A stretch of DNA of 64,000 bases from assembly GCF_036417845.1 (NCBI RefSeq), contig NC_089981.1, positions 65,561,268 to 65,625,267 on the forward strand, given 5' to 3'. Position numbers and translations under genes: made by a program. Below are positions 12,801-24,295 of the stretch, piece by piece. The notes beneath the pieces are model-generated. The model was not told the DNA's origin. It searched no databases and was given only the letters and a program-made list of their open reading frames with translations. This stretch comes from Apteryx mantelli (taxonomy: Eukaryota; Chordata; Aves; Apterygiformes; Apterygidae). Within the stretch, counting starts at the first letter, position 1. Each line of letters starts with the position of its first letter.

Positions 12801-15800
12801 ACATTATTGTGAAGAAGGAAAGAAAAGGGAAACGTATCCAGAACATCATGATAAATAGTAGCACTAGACGGTTGGCTCTCATTTATAGGCTCATTAATTC
12901 AGTAAGACATACTCTATTTTACAAAACAGGAGGCATAATGTTTGTGCTGCCATGGTCAAGTCTCAACCAAGCATCTGCATTTAATGTGCATTTCTGCCTT
13001 GATACACAGCTTGCTTCTGCCCTTCACCTATACTGGTCTCCAGTATTAACAGCTCCTAAGCTGAACCAGGAACAGGAGTTAAAGGCCAGCTTCTTTACCT
13101 GTAGTGATTTTTCATAGCACAGAATATTGAAAGTCATCTTTCCAGTTCCTTATTTGTCATGCAGTAATGGCAACTGCAATTACCATAAAGCAGCAACACA
13201 GTAACTGTCAAATACGTGCTGCTCTGAACAATTTATGAAGCCTACATGCAGGTAATACAGCATTTAGAAAAGTGAGAGCCCATGACTCTTTCCTCTATAT
13301 CTTTCAACTGCTAAACTTAATGTTCATAATTAAACATTTTGTAACACCTGCATTTTGAAAGTGCCCTTCATCTTCTTTCACTACAATGCTACAGTGTTTG
13401 CACAACAGCAGGAACTCTTACATACTCAGTATTTCCTTATTCCCAGATCTTAGAATTTTGCATGTGATTTCATGTGCGATTGCTAAGGAGAGGAAAGTAA
13501 GTGTTACATATCTGGAGACAATGAGTTCCTAGAGCTATAAAAGCAGGTGCTCCTCTAAGAAAGCCTTGAGGAATTCTGGTATAACTATGTTAGAAAGAGA
13601 GCAAGACTGAATAGCAGGGGAGGCTTTGCTCTGAAGCTTCCTTTTTTCTTTATTCCCCTGTAAGTGATTGCATCTACAAAACATTTCCCCTCCTTTCCTT
13701 ATACATAGAGATATATATCCCTTACAGGGATGCTCTACCCTCTTTGGTTCTTTTAGTTGTCCCCAGTGCTTAAGAAAACACCTGAACTCCACTTTGTGAA
13801 GACAGCGCAGCATACATCTCTGGGAGCTGCATGGACTCTCCCTAGCTGGTGATTCCTACATCCTGCAAAGAGATATGCCATGACCCAAGCACATTTATGA
13901 ATTTTCTTGATTGCTTTAGAAAATATTAAAGCTGTGTGCAACCCTAGAAGGTCTACTTCTAGACCTTTTCTTAGTTAAGCACTCTGTTCCTCCCCTTTCT
14001 GTAAAGCTCTGGCTCCAGTATTATACAAGTTGGCTAGTTTGCTCCCCTCTCCTCTAAGGAAAGCACCCATAGAGCAGTTTGCTTATTTGAAGTCTCAGGC
14101 AAGCGCTTAATAAAATTGCCAATGTTTCTGCCAGTCATCACTCTCTGAAACACTGTTTTCAACTGAACTGGAGCTGGCTGCAAATTAACCTCTGTTGTGA
14201 TCATTCTCTGCACATGCAGGAGTGCTGCTGGGAAAGGCCTGTCAAGCTGGAACAGTACCCCACTTTTTTTCAGCTCTAGGGCACAATGCTGACCAGCTTT
14301 CAAAGAACAATCTTTTGTGCTTGAGGTAACACAAATGTAAAAGTCAAAATTTAAAAAACAAGAGAGGCTTCTGAATTTCTGTAACTAATTCTGACTAAGC
14401 CTGGAAAACTCAAGTAGGGGCCTCACTTCTTTTTTAGGGGCAAATATTTAGAAGTCAAAGTCTTGCTTTTGCCATGCCATATCTTGCAGATGTGAAGAGT
14501 ATTTTTTAAGTAAAATCTCTGCATGTGATTTCTACTAATAGACTGAAGGATGAAAGTTGTAGGGGAACTCTGGTCATTCCATCCAATGAAAGAGCCATTA
14601 TAAAAAATGAGCAGTGAAATCAACAAGGTAATAATAAACAGCATGTATCTTGTGTTTGTTTTTATAGGTGACTCCAATTGTGAATAAAAGGGCTTTAAAA
14701 CTTGGACAAATTCTCCATTTAATTCTCCATGTACCTTCAGATCACCTAGGTACAGAAAAGGCAGCCATGTCCCCCACAGAACTTTGAAACTGTGGGTCAG
14801 GTTCTCCTTTCACAGTAAACAGGATGGCCATTAAAATGGTACATGTAATCACCAACTTCAGACTGGATGGGCAATGATGCTCAGTTACAAGGACAGGTCA
14901 AATTCAGATACTAGCTCTGTGGAAACAGAAATAGTGATCACAAGTACTAAGTTATCATAGCTTACTCAGCTTCTGTCTTCTTACCAGAGCTACAGTAATC
15001 ATGAAGATGATGTAAGGCACATACACCTTACTTGGTAGCCAAGAACCATCAAGAGCCACTTGCACATTCAGTTACTATAATCCAGCTGGCAAGCAGAACG
15101 TTACTAACCTGTAATAATGCATCACTTCTGATCATGTGCTCATGCAATAAATCTCTACAACGGATCAGAGCAGAAAGCAGTTTCCTCCTCTATCTGAAAG
15201 TGTAGAGGGGAGGCATAGAGCGTCCACTTGTGCAGTTTGTAAAGGACACATTAATACTGTAGATAAAAACAAGATGTCTATCTGAAGTGCCTTTCCTCCC
15301 GCACCCCTTTTCCTGTACTGGAGAGAAGCATTCTGTACTGGCATGTCAGTGTGAAGGGAGAAAAAAGGAATAAAAATGAGTACTACAAGACCACCCATGA
15401 AAGAAAATCTTCCAAGGAAATACTTTGGAAAATAAGACACAAAAACTAACTAGCCTGAGGAGTGCTAGGAAGAACATATACAGCATTTCAAATACAGGAC
15501 ATCAGGTCCAACAGCTGACTGGAAAAAGCTAACACATTCAGGGTGTTAGGAAAGGATCCTTTCTGCCTCAGAAAAACTGAGGTCTAGAGGGACCTCATGA
15601 TTCCGCTTGTAGCTGAGCTTAGAGAGCTTCTGACCACCATGGTATCAGCCTGTGAGCCTACTTTACCCTACAAATCTGACTGATGGATTTGGAGTAACAT
15701 GCTACTAGAAAATCCCATTATGACTGAGAACAAGAGACTTAACAAGGATGTACATTGAGCTATGCGAAAATCTACCTTTAACTTGGCATGTTAGACACCA

Positions 15801-18800
15801 TCTGCACACAGCAAGCATGTACGCGATCTTTTTCAGCTTCCCTCTCCTGATGATTTTTCTTTGGTCTTCTCAGAGTTGAGCATGTCTGCTTCTGTTAATT
15901 TTGACTATCAGAGGTTATTCTGAGAGGCAGGACTCACCTCAGCTGCTCCTTGCTCTGCCCCCACAGATCAGTGGTCTCCTCAGGAGCCATGTGCAGGTCC
16001 AGGTTGCAGACATTGGGTTTCTGAGGGTACAGCTTGAGACACTGTTTCACCCAGTGACGCTGGCAGCCCGGAAGGAAAGGGTTTGGTATGAAAATAAACC
16101 CTGACCGCAGAGAAAAACAGTGGAGGGGGGGAAAAAAAAAGAAAGAGGAGAAAGCATGATTACGTATATCCCTGTTTTTCTAAAAAACAGAGCAAAGGAT
16201 AGGGGTGGGAAGGTACTGAAAAAAACATCTTAGACATACAACCACTGACTCTGCATGTGAGCTGATCAAATCTATTAACAGGTCAGAACAGATAGGTTAA
16301 AACCTACTGTTTTATCAGTCCAAACAAATGGGGATATAAGATAGAATGCAGGGAGGGCAGCCAAGGCTGGTCTAAATAGGTTACAATAAAGAACGTTTCT
16401 GAAAGGCATATTGATTACAGGTAGATTAAGGGGTAAGAACTTGGAAAGCCAGCTGCTTTGGAGTAACAAAGTTTGATTTTGAAACGCTCCAGCATAATTC
16501 ATTGAACCTAGCAAAGTTAAACTAATTCTGGCCCAGTTTCTCTAGACTTCAAACTAACATTCCTGCTGCCTCTGAACTCATTCAGTCTTCTTATTGCTAC
16601 TTCAGGGTCATGAACTGCATAGAGCAGTTCACAGGCTCAACAAGTCTCCATTAATATTAACTGTTCTCTTGTTTGCTTTATGCCAAATAAGTCTGGTTGT
16701 ATCCATCTTTAAACTTTTGTATGGTAATAGACATGAAAGGGGATGAAAGTCAAACTATATTCCAAACTGCCTGTTGTTGTAGTCTTTGTTGATATACTTC
16801 ATAGTCAGTGTTACTTAACAAACTAAAGCAAACACGTGGCTAGTCTGCACATTCACTTAGCCAGGCATCTCAGGTACAAGCAGCAGCCCAAATAAGAGAG
16901 TGAGCAGAGACGAACTGGATTAACTTGGTTCATACCTTAATGGACAAGAGTCCTTGACATAAGAACTGTCAAAACCAGAAGCACTAACGGGATTCTTTGC
17001 TGAAGTTTTCTCTCCAGCACCCCAGAGGTGCTTCCTTCCAGGCTACAGATGACAGTATTGATGAATGATTGTGCTCTACCTACTCTGAGAATCAAGACAT
17101 TCTCTCAAGGACTGTCAATTCAGTAGACTCATCAACACAAAATTCACATACAAAAAGAGATACGGGTATAGGAGGAACAAAGAAAAAGGGGGTTTCAAGG
17201 TTTTGCTTTACTTTGTCTTTTTGAACTTTTCATGCATACCAAGTTAAACAGAGATAAAAATAGATGAAAAAGCAAGAAGCAAAGCTAGGAGTCTCAGTAG
17301 GATGCAAACTTACCTTGTGGCCTTATGAAAGCGGTAATAAAAGCACAGGAAAAGCTTCCTGCCAGCACATCTCACAGACCTCACAAGATTAAATTAACTG
17401 GTTAGAAAAAGAACCTTCAATGTATTAATATACTGTCATTCACTTCACTCAATCCCCTGCACTTTCAGACTATGGGCAGCCTTCTGACAAGTCTAGTTAC
17501 AAGAAGTTTCTTTGCCAAAAGCATTACATTTACTTTTTTTTGGCTTCTGTATAGAACAGAATAATAATATTGCCCTTCTTGTCTACAATTTTTCATGTGG
17601 GGTTCTCAAAGCACTCTACTACATACGTGAATTATGCTGTGCTACACATGTATTATCTCCAGATACTAAAGGAGAAACTGAAGCCCAGAGGGCTAGTTAC
17701 ACCCAGAAATGAGAACAGGAATCCAAGTCTTATGACTCTCATATCAGAAGCTTAGAATATGCTCACTTCACTCATTTTTCAATGCTTACTCCTAGGAAAA
17801 CAGATATAGTATAGATTTACAAAAGGGTGAGCAACTAAGAAGCAGGTCCCCTCTATGCTTCTGATGTCAAGAAAGGCAAAAAAGCCTACACTACACTAGT
17901 GAGCTATACTAGTGAGCTACACTAGCTAGCGAGTTGACTAGCAGTCAAGACTGTAATAGTTCCTGAGAGTGCTAATAGTGCTAGAAGGCAGGGACTTAGT
18001 TACACACGGGAGGGAGAAGAGTAAGAAATACATTTCTGTAGCAATTTTTCTAAGCTGACTAAAGAACACCACAGGCAAGCTTTGAAGGCAATTGAACTTC
18101 TTAGCCTTAAAAGAGTTGGTCTGAGTGGAATGAGCAAAAGAGGAATTCTTTGTGGATCAGCCTTGAAGAAGCAGATGCAATTGTCATATTGCAGCAAAAT
18201 CTTACAGCACACTAAGTATTAATTTACCCCTTGTGAAAATGATCTCCTGCCTCAGTCAAAAAAAAGATAAGACGTGCAGATGTCTAGCAACAAGAACAAC
18301 CCACTCATAAAACCTATTTGTGGAAATCACAAAGCCCCAAAGTCAGCATCACCCACTTCTGTCAGAACACAGGACACTGCAACAGAAACTCACCCGGTTT
18401 CCTTAATCTTATGTTTCACTGTGCTCACTGCAGGGCCAGCAAAAGGTGATCTCACTTCCATTCGCCCATAAACAAACTAAAGACAATTCTAACTTACTTT
18501 AGAGGGCTTTTACTTGAACATCTTAAAGTGCCCAGAAAAAGGCTGCTGGAAAAGGATAAATTGTTATTCTTGTCCCTCACAGGACTCAGTTGTAAACAGG
18601 ACTGAGGATTTGTTAATGTATTTGCATTTCATTTTAGTGAAAGGTTTTCTTTGTCAAAGCAGACAAAAAGATGCAGGTCAGTGGAACATCTGTGATCTCC
18701 CACATCTAATTGCTGGGAAAGGCATATAGACAGACATAAAATGACAAGTAAGAGCAAACAAGGACTATTTGTGATAAGCAAGTGAAACAAAAATTAAGAG

Positions 18801-21800
18801 GCTAGAAGAGGCAAAGGCCTTTCTCCTGAAGTTATTCAATTCCCTGTAAGTTGTCCAAGTCAAGTGGTTAGTGTGGCTGCCTCAAATCTGGAAATGGCAG
18901 GCTGGCTTCACAGTAACACACACAGGCATTGCAGTCATGATGAATCAAAAGAAACATGAGGAAAAGTAAAATCAAACAATCAAAAATCCCTTTTTATTGC
19001 TGAAATAAGGAGGATCTGGGGAACTACAAGCTTGTCAATCTTACCAAAATCCCTAGTAAGATTATGGAGCAAATCTTCATGGAAGACCTTTCCAGGCACA
19101 AAGCGACTGGGAACAGTCAGCATGGATTTACTGAAGGCAAACTGTGTCTAGCTTACTGCCTGCTATGGTGAGATGTCTGGTTCTGCAGACAAGGGGAGAG
19201 CAGGGGATTCTATTTATCTTGACTTTAGCAAAGGCTTCAGCTTGGTCTCCTGTAGCATCACTGGAGCCAGACTGGGAACTTATGGATTGTATGGGTAGAA
19301 TAAAAGGGTGAGCAAAAACTGGCTGGCTCTAGCTCAAAGCTGGCTCCAAGCTCAAAGGGTAGCCACTGATGGTTCGAAGTCTAACCAGTGGCTGGTTTTG
19401 AGTGACATCTCTCAGGTTGATATTGGGGCCAATACTGATAACTGTTTTAACATCTTCATCAACAGCTTGGACAATGGGACATTCACCCTCATCACATTTA
19501 CAGATAACACCAAACTAGGGGGAGCAGCGTATATGCTGGAGGGTAGAGCTGCCACTGAAAGACACCTTGACAAGCTGAAAGAATGGGCCAAAAAGAACCT
19601 CATGAAGTTCAACAGCGACAATCCTGCACCTGGGAAGAATAACCCCATGCAACAGTATGGGCTGAGGACTGACTGACCAGGGACCAGCTGTAAAGCAAAG
19701 AATCAGGGGGTCCTGGAGGACAAGTTGAGCATGAGTCAGTAGTGCACCCTTGTGGCAATGAAGGCTGACTGCACGTTGGGCTGTATTAGGAAGAGCAACT
19801 TAAAGGGGCATTAAAGAGAAGATGGAGCCAGATTCTTAGAGGTGCACAGCAAGAGGATGACAAGTAATAGTCACAAGTTGCAACAAGGGAAATTCTGATT
19901 AGATATAAAGGAAAAAAAAAAAATCACAATGAGAGTAGCCAAGCATTAGAACAGGTGCCAAGAGATGTTGGTAATCTCTATCCTTGGAGATTTCCAAAAC
20001 TCAACTTAAAAAGAGCTCTGAGCAACCTGATTTAACTTTCAAGTTGGCCCTGCTTTAACCAGGGAGTTAGACTAGAGACCTCTGGAGGTCCCTTCCAACC
20101 TAAAATCCTTCTATGATTCTGTCAGGCAAACTGAAAACCTAATATGCATTTCAGTTTTTGAAATAACCTGCCTTATGAAATTACTCTGTACCTTGAATAG
20201 GACGAGGGGTTCCTATTCACTTTTTGTACTAACTGTTCTACACTAGTGAGTAAATGCCACATTGCAGCCCTGAAATGACTACATTTCAGTCATCTATTTA
20301 ATGTTCATAACATATTTTGAAGAAAAAGGGATGCTACAGAAATACAAAATCTCAATCAAAGCCTACGGCAACAGGGATCCATTCTCACAAGGGAAGGTCT
20401 GGTTGATAGAGACCATGAAACAACTGGTCCTTCTGTTCTGACCTTACCTGCTGCATCTCACCCTTAAGTTGACTCATTTGTCCTCCTCCACTTACACTAA
20501 CATTATATTATGTTTAGGCAAACCAAAATAGATTTTTCAGGTAAGCTAAGGAGGACAAGAGGGGAAGACCCCTGAATCAGAAGCAACAAGGCTGTGTTTT
20601 CCTTGAAATCAGAGGTACTTACCTGGATAGCCATTCAGGCCATAAGCTTTCCACTGGCTAACTGGCTGTAATCCTGCTCTGTAGGCATCTTGATCACTGA
20701 CTGAAGAAATACTGAGCTGTGATCTGAACACCTGGCAGAAGGAAACAGATCTGGTAAAAGAATAGGGAAGAAATACAACACTCATTCGAAGATAGCACCT
20801 ACAAGAAAGAATGCTACCAGGGAGTTTTGTGAAAATGTCAATAGTACCACAGAACTACCATCTAAATAACCATGAGCAGAACAAAGCATGCTGCTAACAG
20901 AGCTGGTATGCATGCAACAAAAGAATCAGAAGATGGCTACCATTTTTACAATACTTAGGGATCATGAGAGATGTCTTTCATTTATAAAGAACAATTTATA
21001 GCAATGAGAAAAGATTCTGCACTATTTGTCCATTTCCACAGTACAGCTTCATTGTTACAAAACATTCTGGTATTATTGATCTCCATTACAGGGACTATAA
21101 TATTTAGCACTCATAACACTTCATACCTTTGAAGCGTGTTCCAAATACTAGCTATTCCTCATGATCCCATAGGTTAGATGACTATTCTCTTCTGTAATTT
21201 ACAGGAGAAACTGAGATACAGTGATGAAGTGGCTCACCAAAGTTGTCTGATGAGAAGTAATGTAGAAAGCCTACAAATTCTGAGGTTCTACCACACTGCC
21301 ATTTCTGTTCCCAACACCAGAGTCAGCAGCTCTAGGGTTAGCAGGAGACATTTGGGTTGTTTCTCAACATACTCTCTCGGGTCACAACAGCACGTAATTT
21401 AAGATGGAATAAGCCAACACTATTGCTGAAAGAAGCAAACTTGTCCATTATGTTTCCGCCACCTTCTTCCCTTACAATTGGGAACTTTCTTAGGGAGAGC
21501 AGGGGAGAAGCAGGTTGGTTTTGATCTGGCTTAGTTCCCCAGTTCATCTCCCCACGTAGCTGTGCAAACATACAGGCTGGCACAAGGGAAAAGCAGCAGA
21601 GGGATAGTGGGAATAAGCAGGCAGAGGCAGGCAAGACTTGGTTTGTGACAATTTAAAATGTCTATGAAATTAAGGCCTAAATGCAAGCACTCAGACTCTG
21701 CAGTGGTGAACAAAATATAAACGTTAGTCTCTCTGCAGCCTGGTATAGCTCTAGTTAAAATCTTCTGAGCAACTGGTTAAAATTACATACATGAAATTTG

Positions 21801-24129
21801 TGAGAAGACTCTAAACCAGTGCTGGGCAGCAGTTTCTGGCATGTGCCTAGTTCTACCAGTTTTTCAATTCTCTTTGCTGTGACTACCAGCCTTGAATAGC
21901 CATTAGGTCAGAGTCCTGTCTGCAGAACATCCCCAGGAGGAGTCTTCCTTTGACTGAGACTTTGCCACCCCTCTGTCTTCTCAAACTGCTTACATACTGC
22001 CTGCTGCCAGGGCTTCAGGAGACCTAGAGCTGTTTCTGTGCTGAAGAGCTGCACGTGCTGCATCAGTTAAATAAGCCTCATAGCAAGGCAGCTGGGGTGT
22101 GTCTCACTTCACTGAAGAGCTCAAAGGAAGAATAGTATCTGGGCCAATCTGGCTGGCCTGCAGCTCTACTTAAAGGGAAAAGCCCCATGTTTCAACCCTA
22201 GGGAAAGGGGAATAAAAGATGCTTTCACTCGTAAGCTATCAACTTATCTTAGAAGGTAACATGCACAAAAGAAAGACAGGGAGAGGGGACAGATGCTTGT
22301 GATGCTTTCAAGTACTTAGAATTTCCCAGAAGGGCTGTAGTATTGGAATTCATGTTATTTGATAAAGGATTGCTGCAAGCTCAGGAAAAGCTGAAATGTT
22401 AACAACTCCCTTGTTTAATGCTAAAGCATTGAACAATTTCATATGGGTCAGGTTTTCTGTCCAGGTAACAATATTAATTCTACTATGAAAAGATAGAAAA
22501 ATAAGTATGTTTAATAGAACGGTAAAAAAAAAGTTAAGCATTTGAAATATGAAAAATTAGCTAAGATTTCATTTAACTATATTCTCTACTCTCTTTATTT
22601 GTATACACTCATACAGAGAAAATCCCTGCTTGACAAAACTTCAGAAGATATTATCTTTTTGTGAGGTGACAAAATAGAAGATGAGTTTAAAGGATTGCCT
22701 CTCAGTCACTCAGGACTTGGCAAACTGCTAACAGTGAAGGATACTACTTTCAGATGTGCTCCTCATTACATGGCCCTAATCCACTGCAGTGGTTGGAGTT
22801 TTATCCTCATGGCTAAGCCAAATGTTTATTAAATGGAAGGAAGAGAAAGGAAAAGAAACTTTACTGAAGGGAAGACAGCAAGAACTCTAGCCACACATTT
22901 TAAAACTGGCAGAAGTCTATCGTAACTCTATCTGGCACACCAAGGTGTTCCAGGACCAAATCAAAAAGTATTGGTAGGGCCCAGGAAATAGCGAGGGTGA
23001 CAGCTCCAGGACTGAAATTGTTATTTTCAGTACATGCGTTCCTTTGCTTCCTTTAAGCAATGCATGGTTCGGAAGCCTTGGAGATCCCTTATTGCAGTGA
23101 AGAAAGTTAATTAAATTTTATAGCTGTGAATCAACACAAGCAAAAATGGTAAATCTGAGAATAGTGGTTTTTTGTTTTGTTTTTTTTTTAATAGTGGCAA
23201 CATCAGAAATAGATCTAAACACAACTTCATCCCTCACAGTCATCCTTCCTCTAGAAAGGATTTTCCACTCACAGGTATCAAGCACTTGTATAGTCAAATT
23301 TAACCTGAGAGCTGCTTTGGCATTGTCCTTGGCATTTCTTGTGAAGATGTAAGATATATACAGAACCAACTGCATTAAAGGCAAAAGGCACCAGAGACTA
23401 AAATGTCCAAGAGGCATGAGGGAGCATGTCCAAGCTGGATGGCCAAGATGTTACCTCTCTCAACTGGTTATTTCATTCAGCCACGAATCAATCAGTTCCC
23501 GAACAGTCGGTGTTTAGCTAGGCGTATTATGGTACACTGGTCCTGAGGGCTTCTGGGGCAACAGTGGCACTTTGGGGTGCATTTGTTTTTAGTTTGTGCG
23601 GGCAGAAGCACACTGGACCTTCAGCGTCTCATTCTTTTCATGAACTGCTCACGTCTGTTCATGCAACTTGTGTTTTTATATTATAATGACCCGTAAGAGG
23701 ATCAGCGCTAGAGACCAGTACCTTATAGCAAGTAACTGAGTGGAATTCGAGATTGGATGTCAAATATGACGAAGAGCTGAAGAGAATAAGCGAGGGCAGC
23801 GTTAATAAGCACCGTGCCAACACAAGGTGAGAGCGCTCAGAGGGGGCGGCACGACCGCGACCCCCGCCAGCCCCGCCGGGAGCCCCCGTGCCACCTCCAC
23901 ACCACGCTCCTGAGAAAGCCACAGCTGCCCCGCGCCGGTCCCCAACCCCGCGGGGAGCCGGGGAGGGGCAGCACAGCGTTACCTGCCCCCCCGGCGCGGA
24001 GAAGTCCACCACACCCCGCAAGTCCGACACGTCCCGCTGCCGGTAGAACCGAAAGAGCCGGCGGAAGGCGTCCTCGCCGCCCTCCCGCGTGAAGGCCGCG
24101 GCGGCCGCCCCCGCCGCCATTTTGGCCAT
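9397..24129 (-). CDS. ALKBH1: ALKBH1, AlkB homolog 1 dioxygenase (complete, 6 coding exons)
   Basis: Nucleic acid dioxygenase of the AlkB family. The human enzyme uses Fe(II) and 2-oxoglutarate to demethylate tRNA m1A, forms mitochondrial tRNA f5C, and has been reported to act on DNA 6mA. Coding exons in transcript order: 23983-24129, 20623-20731, 15938-16100, 11706-11796, 10335-10528 and 9397-9820. They total 1128 nt and encode 375 aa (human 389). All junctions are GT/AG and the frame is kept throughout. The iron ligands H219, D221 (in [11 protein letters not shown]) and H275 (LLYHAVPRV) are present, as are the 2-oxoglutarate-binding arginines R326 and R332 ([10 protein letters not shown]). 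The start codon is at 24127-24129, and the N-terminus MAKMAAG resembles human MGKMAAA. The shorter length comes from gaps in the first and last exons. The gene shares a divergent promoter with SLIRP. No defect is seen. Confidence 0.95.
10335..10528 (-). CDS. ALKBH1: ALKBH1 coding exon 5 (residues 171-235), iron-binding HxD
   Basis: It begins [10 protein letters not shown] after CTCCAG and includes [19 protein letters not shown] and [17 protein letters not shown]. It therefore supplies two of the three Fe(II) ligands, H219 and D221. It ends TTC AG/GTGAGT in phase 2. An internal CCCCTTAG could be misread as an acceptor, but the upstream one is needed to keep [11 protein letters not shown]. Confidence 0.95.
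11706..11796 (-). CDS. ALKBH1: ALKBH1 coding exon 4 (residues 140-170)
   Basis: It encodes [18 protein letters not shown] and then [12 protein letters not shown], ending in phase 0. The basic segment before [10 protein letters not shown] differs from human KEATKRRPRS. The donor is ACCAAG/GTACT. Confidence 0.94.
15938..16100 (-). CDS. ALKBH1: ALKBH1 coding exon 3 (residues 86-140)
   Basis: It encodes [12 protein letters not shown], then [20 protein letters not shown] and [10 protein letters not shown]. These match the human nucleotide-recognition region almost word for word. The acceptor is GCGGTCAG/GG and the donor is CTGAG/GTGAG. The exon ends in phase 2. Confidence 0.95.
17585..17757 (+). 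repeat. Ancient MIR-like SINE relic in ALKBH1 intron 2
   Basis: The order GTGAATTATG..., then TTATCTCCAGATACTAAAGG, AGAAACTGAAGCCCAGAGGG, GCTAGTTACACC, GGAATCCAAGTC and TTATGACTCTC parallels the MIR core and 3' part (lowered exact identity, same word order). Such elements predate the split of birds and mammals. The boundaries are approximate. Confidence 0.5.
19010..20122 (+). mobile_element. CR1 LINE, degraded reverse-transcriptase half plus 3' end
   Basis: About 1.1 kb of CR1 in plus orientation, antisense to ALKBH1. The RT region is recognisable: a [18 protein letters not shown]-like start near 19020, an IYLDFSKGF-like motif near 19210, and [13 protein letters not shown] and [10 protein letters not shown] (19450-19520) where active copies have FADDTKLGG. 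It then continues to the avian 3' end (GACCTCTGGAGGTCCCTTCC and CTATGATTCTGTC at about 20070-20122). The longest clean frame is 19308-19676. The catalytic double aspartate is lost (DN), and indels and stops are present, so it is dead. It is older than the two CR1 copies near 47 and 52.6 kb. Confidence 0.85.
20623..20731 (-). CDS. ALKBH1: ALKBH1 coding exon 2 (residues 50-86)
   Basis: It encodes [20 protein letters not shown] and then [16 protein letters not shown]. This matches human KVIKSQLNVSSVSEQNAYRA and what follows. The acceptor is TTCTGCCAG/GTG, the donor is CCAG/GTAAGT, and the exon ends in phase 1. Confidence 0.94.
21085..21295 (+). repeat. Ancient MIR-like relic in ALKBH1 intron 1
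   Basis: TAGCACTCATAACACTTCATACC, then ATACTAGCTATTCCTCATGATCCC, TTTACAGGAGAAACTGAGATACAGTGATGAAGTGGCTCACC follow the word order of MIR-type SINE 3' halves (cut-down AAACTGAGGCACAGAG...AAGTGACTTGCC). It is diverged, with approximate edges. Confidence 0.4.
23983..24129 (-). CDS. ALKBH1: ALKBH1 coding exon 1 (residues 1-49)
   Basis: It encodes MAKMAAG, an alanine run, then [13 protein letters not shown] and [10 protein letters not shown], and ends in phase 0 at GGCAG/GTAACG. It lies wholly in a CpG island. It is shorter than the human exon in the stretch after VIDFS. Met4, not Met1, sits in the stronger AAAATGGCGGC initiator context. Confidence 0.93.
24111..24125 (-). promoter_or_regulatory. 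ALKBH1: YY1/TISU-type element at ALKBH1 Met4
   Basis: On the minus strand this reads CCAAAATGGCGGCGG. It contains the YY1 core AAAATGGCGGC and resembles the short-5'UTR initiator consensus SAASATGGCGGC with one mismatch. The ATG inside is codon 4 of the annotated protein, so initiation at Met4 is possible. Confidence 0.6.
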
Positions 24130-24196
24130 GCGGGCCGCGGGCCCGGCGCGGAGGGCCGCGGAGGGGCGGGGCCGCAGGGAGCTCCCGCCTCAGCTC

Positions 24197-24211
24197 CCAA
24201 AATGGCGGCGG
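24197..24211 (+). promoter_or_regulatory. SLIRP: YY1/TISU-type element at the SLIRP start codon
   Basis: It reads CCAAAATGGCGGCGG, and its ATG (24202-24204) is the SLIRP initiation codon. It is an exact inverted copy of the 15-mer at 24111-24125. The context predicts strict initiation on a very short leader. Confidence 0.65.
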
Positions 24212-24295
24212 CCGGCGCGGTGCGGACGGCTAGCAGGCGCTCCGGGAAGCTCTTTGACATCTTCGTGGCTGAGGTCCCCTGGACGGTGTCGAGCA
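24202..24295 (+). CDS. SLIRP: SLIRP coding exon 1 (residues 1-32)
   Basis: It encodes MAAAGAVRTASRRSGKLF, then DIFVAEVPWTVSS, and ends in phase 1 at GAGCA/GTGAGT. The EVPWT segment aligns with RIPWT of human. The Arg/Ser/Ala-rich N-terminus, free of acidic residues, suits import into mitochondria. Confidence 0.93.

Larger units (their letters stand above)
9821..23982 (-). other. ALKBH1: ALKBH1 introns (five)
   Basis: The introns are 9821-10334, 10529-11705, 11797-15937, 16101-20622 and 20732-23982. Intron 2 (16101-20622) holds a MIR-like relic and the largest CR1 fragment in the window. Intron 1 (20732-23982) holds another MIR-like relic. No open frame in these introns, including those near 100 codons at 12809 and 14034, resembles a known protein. 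Confidence 0.7.
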
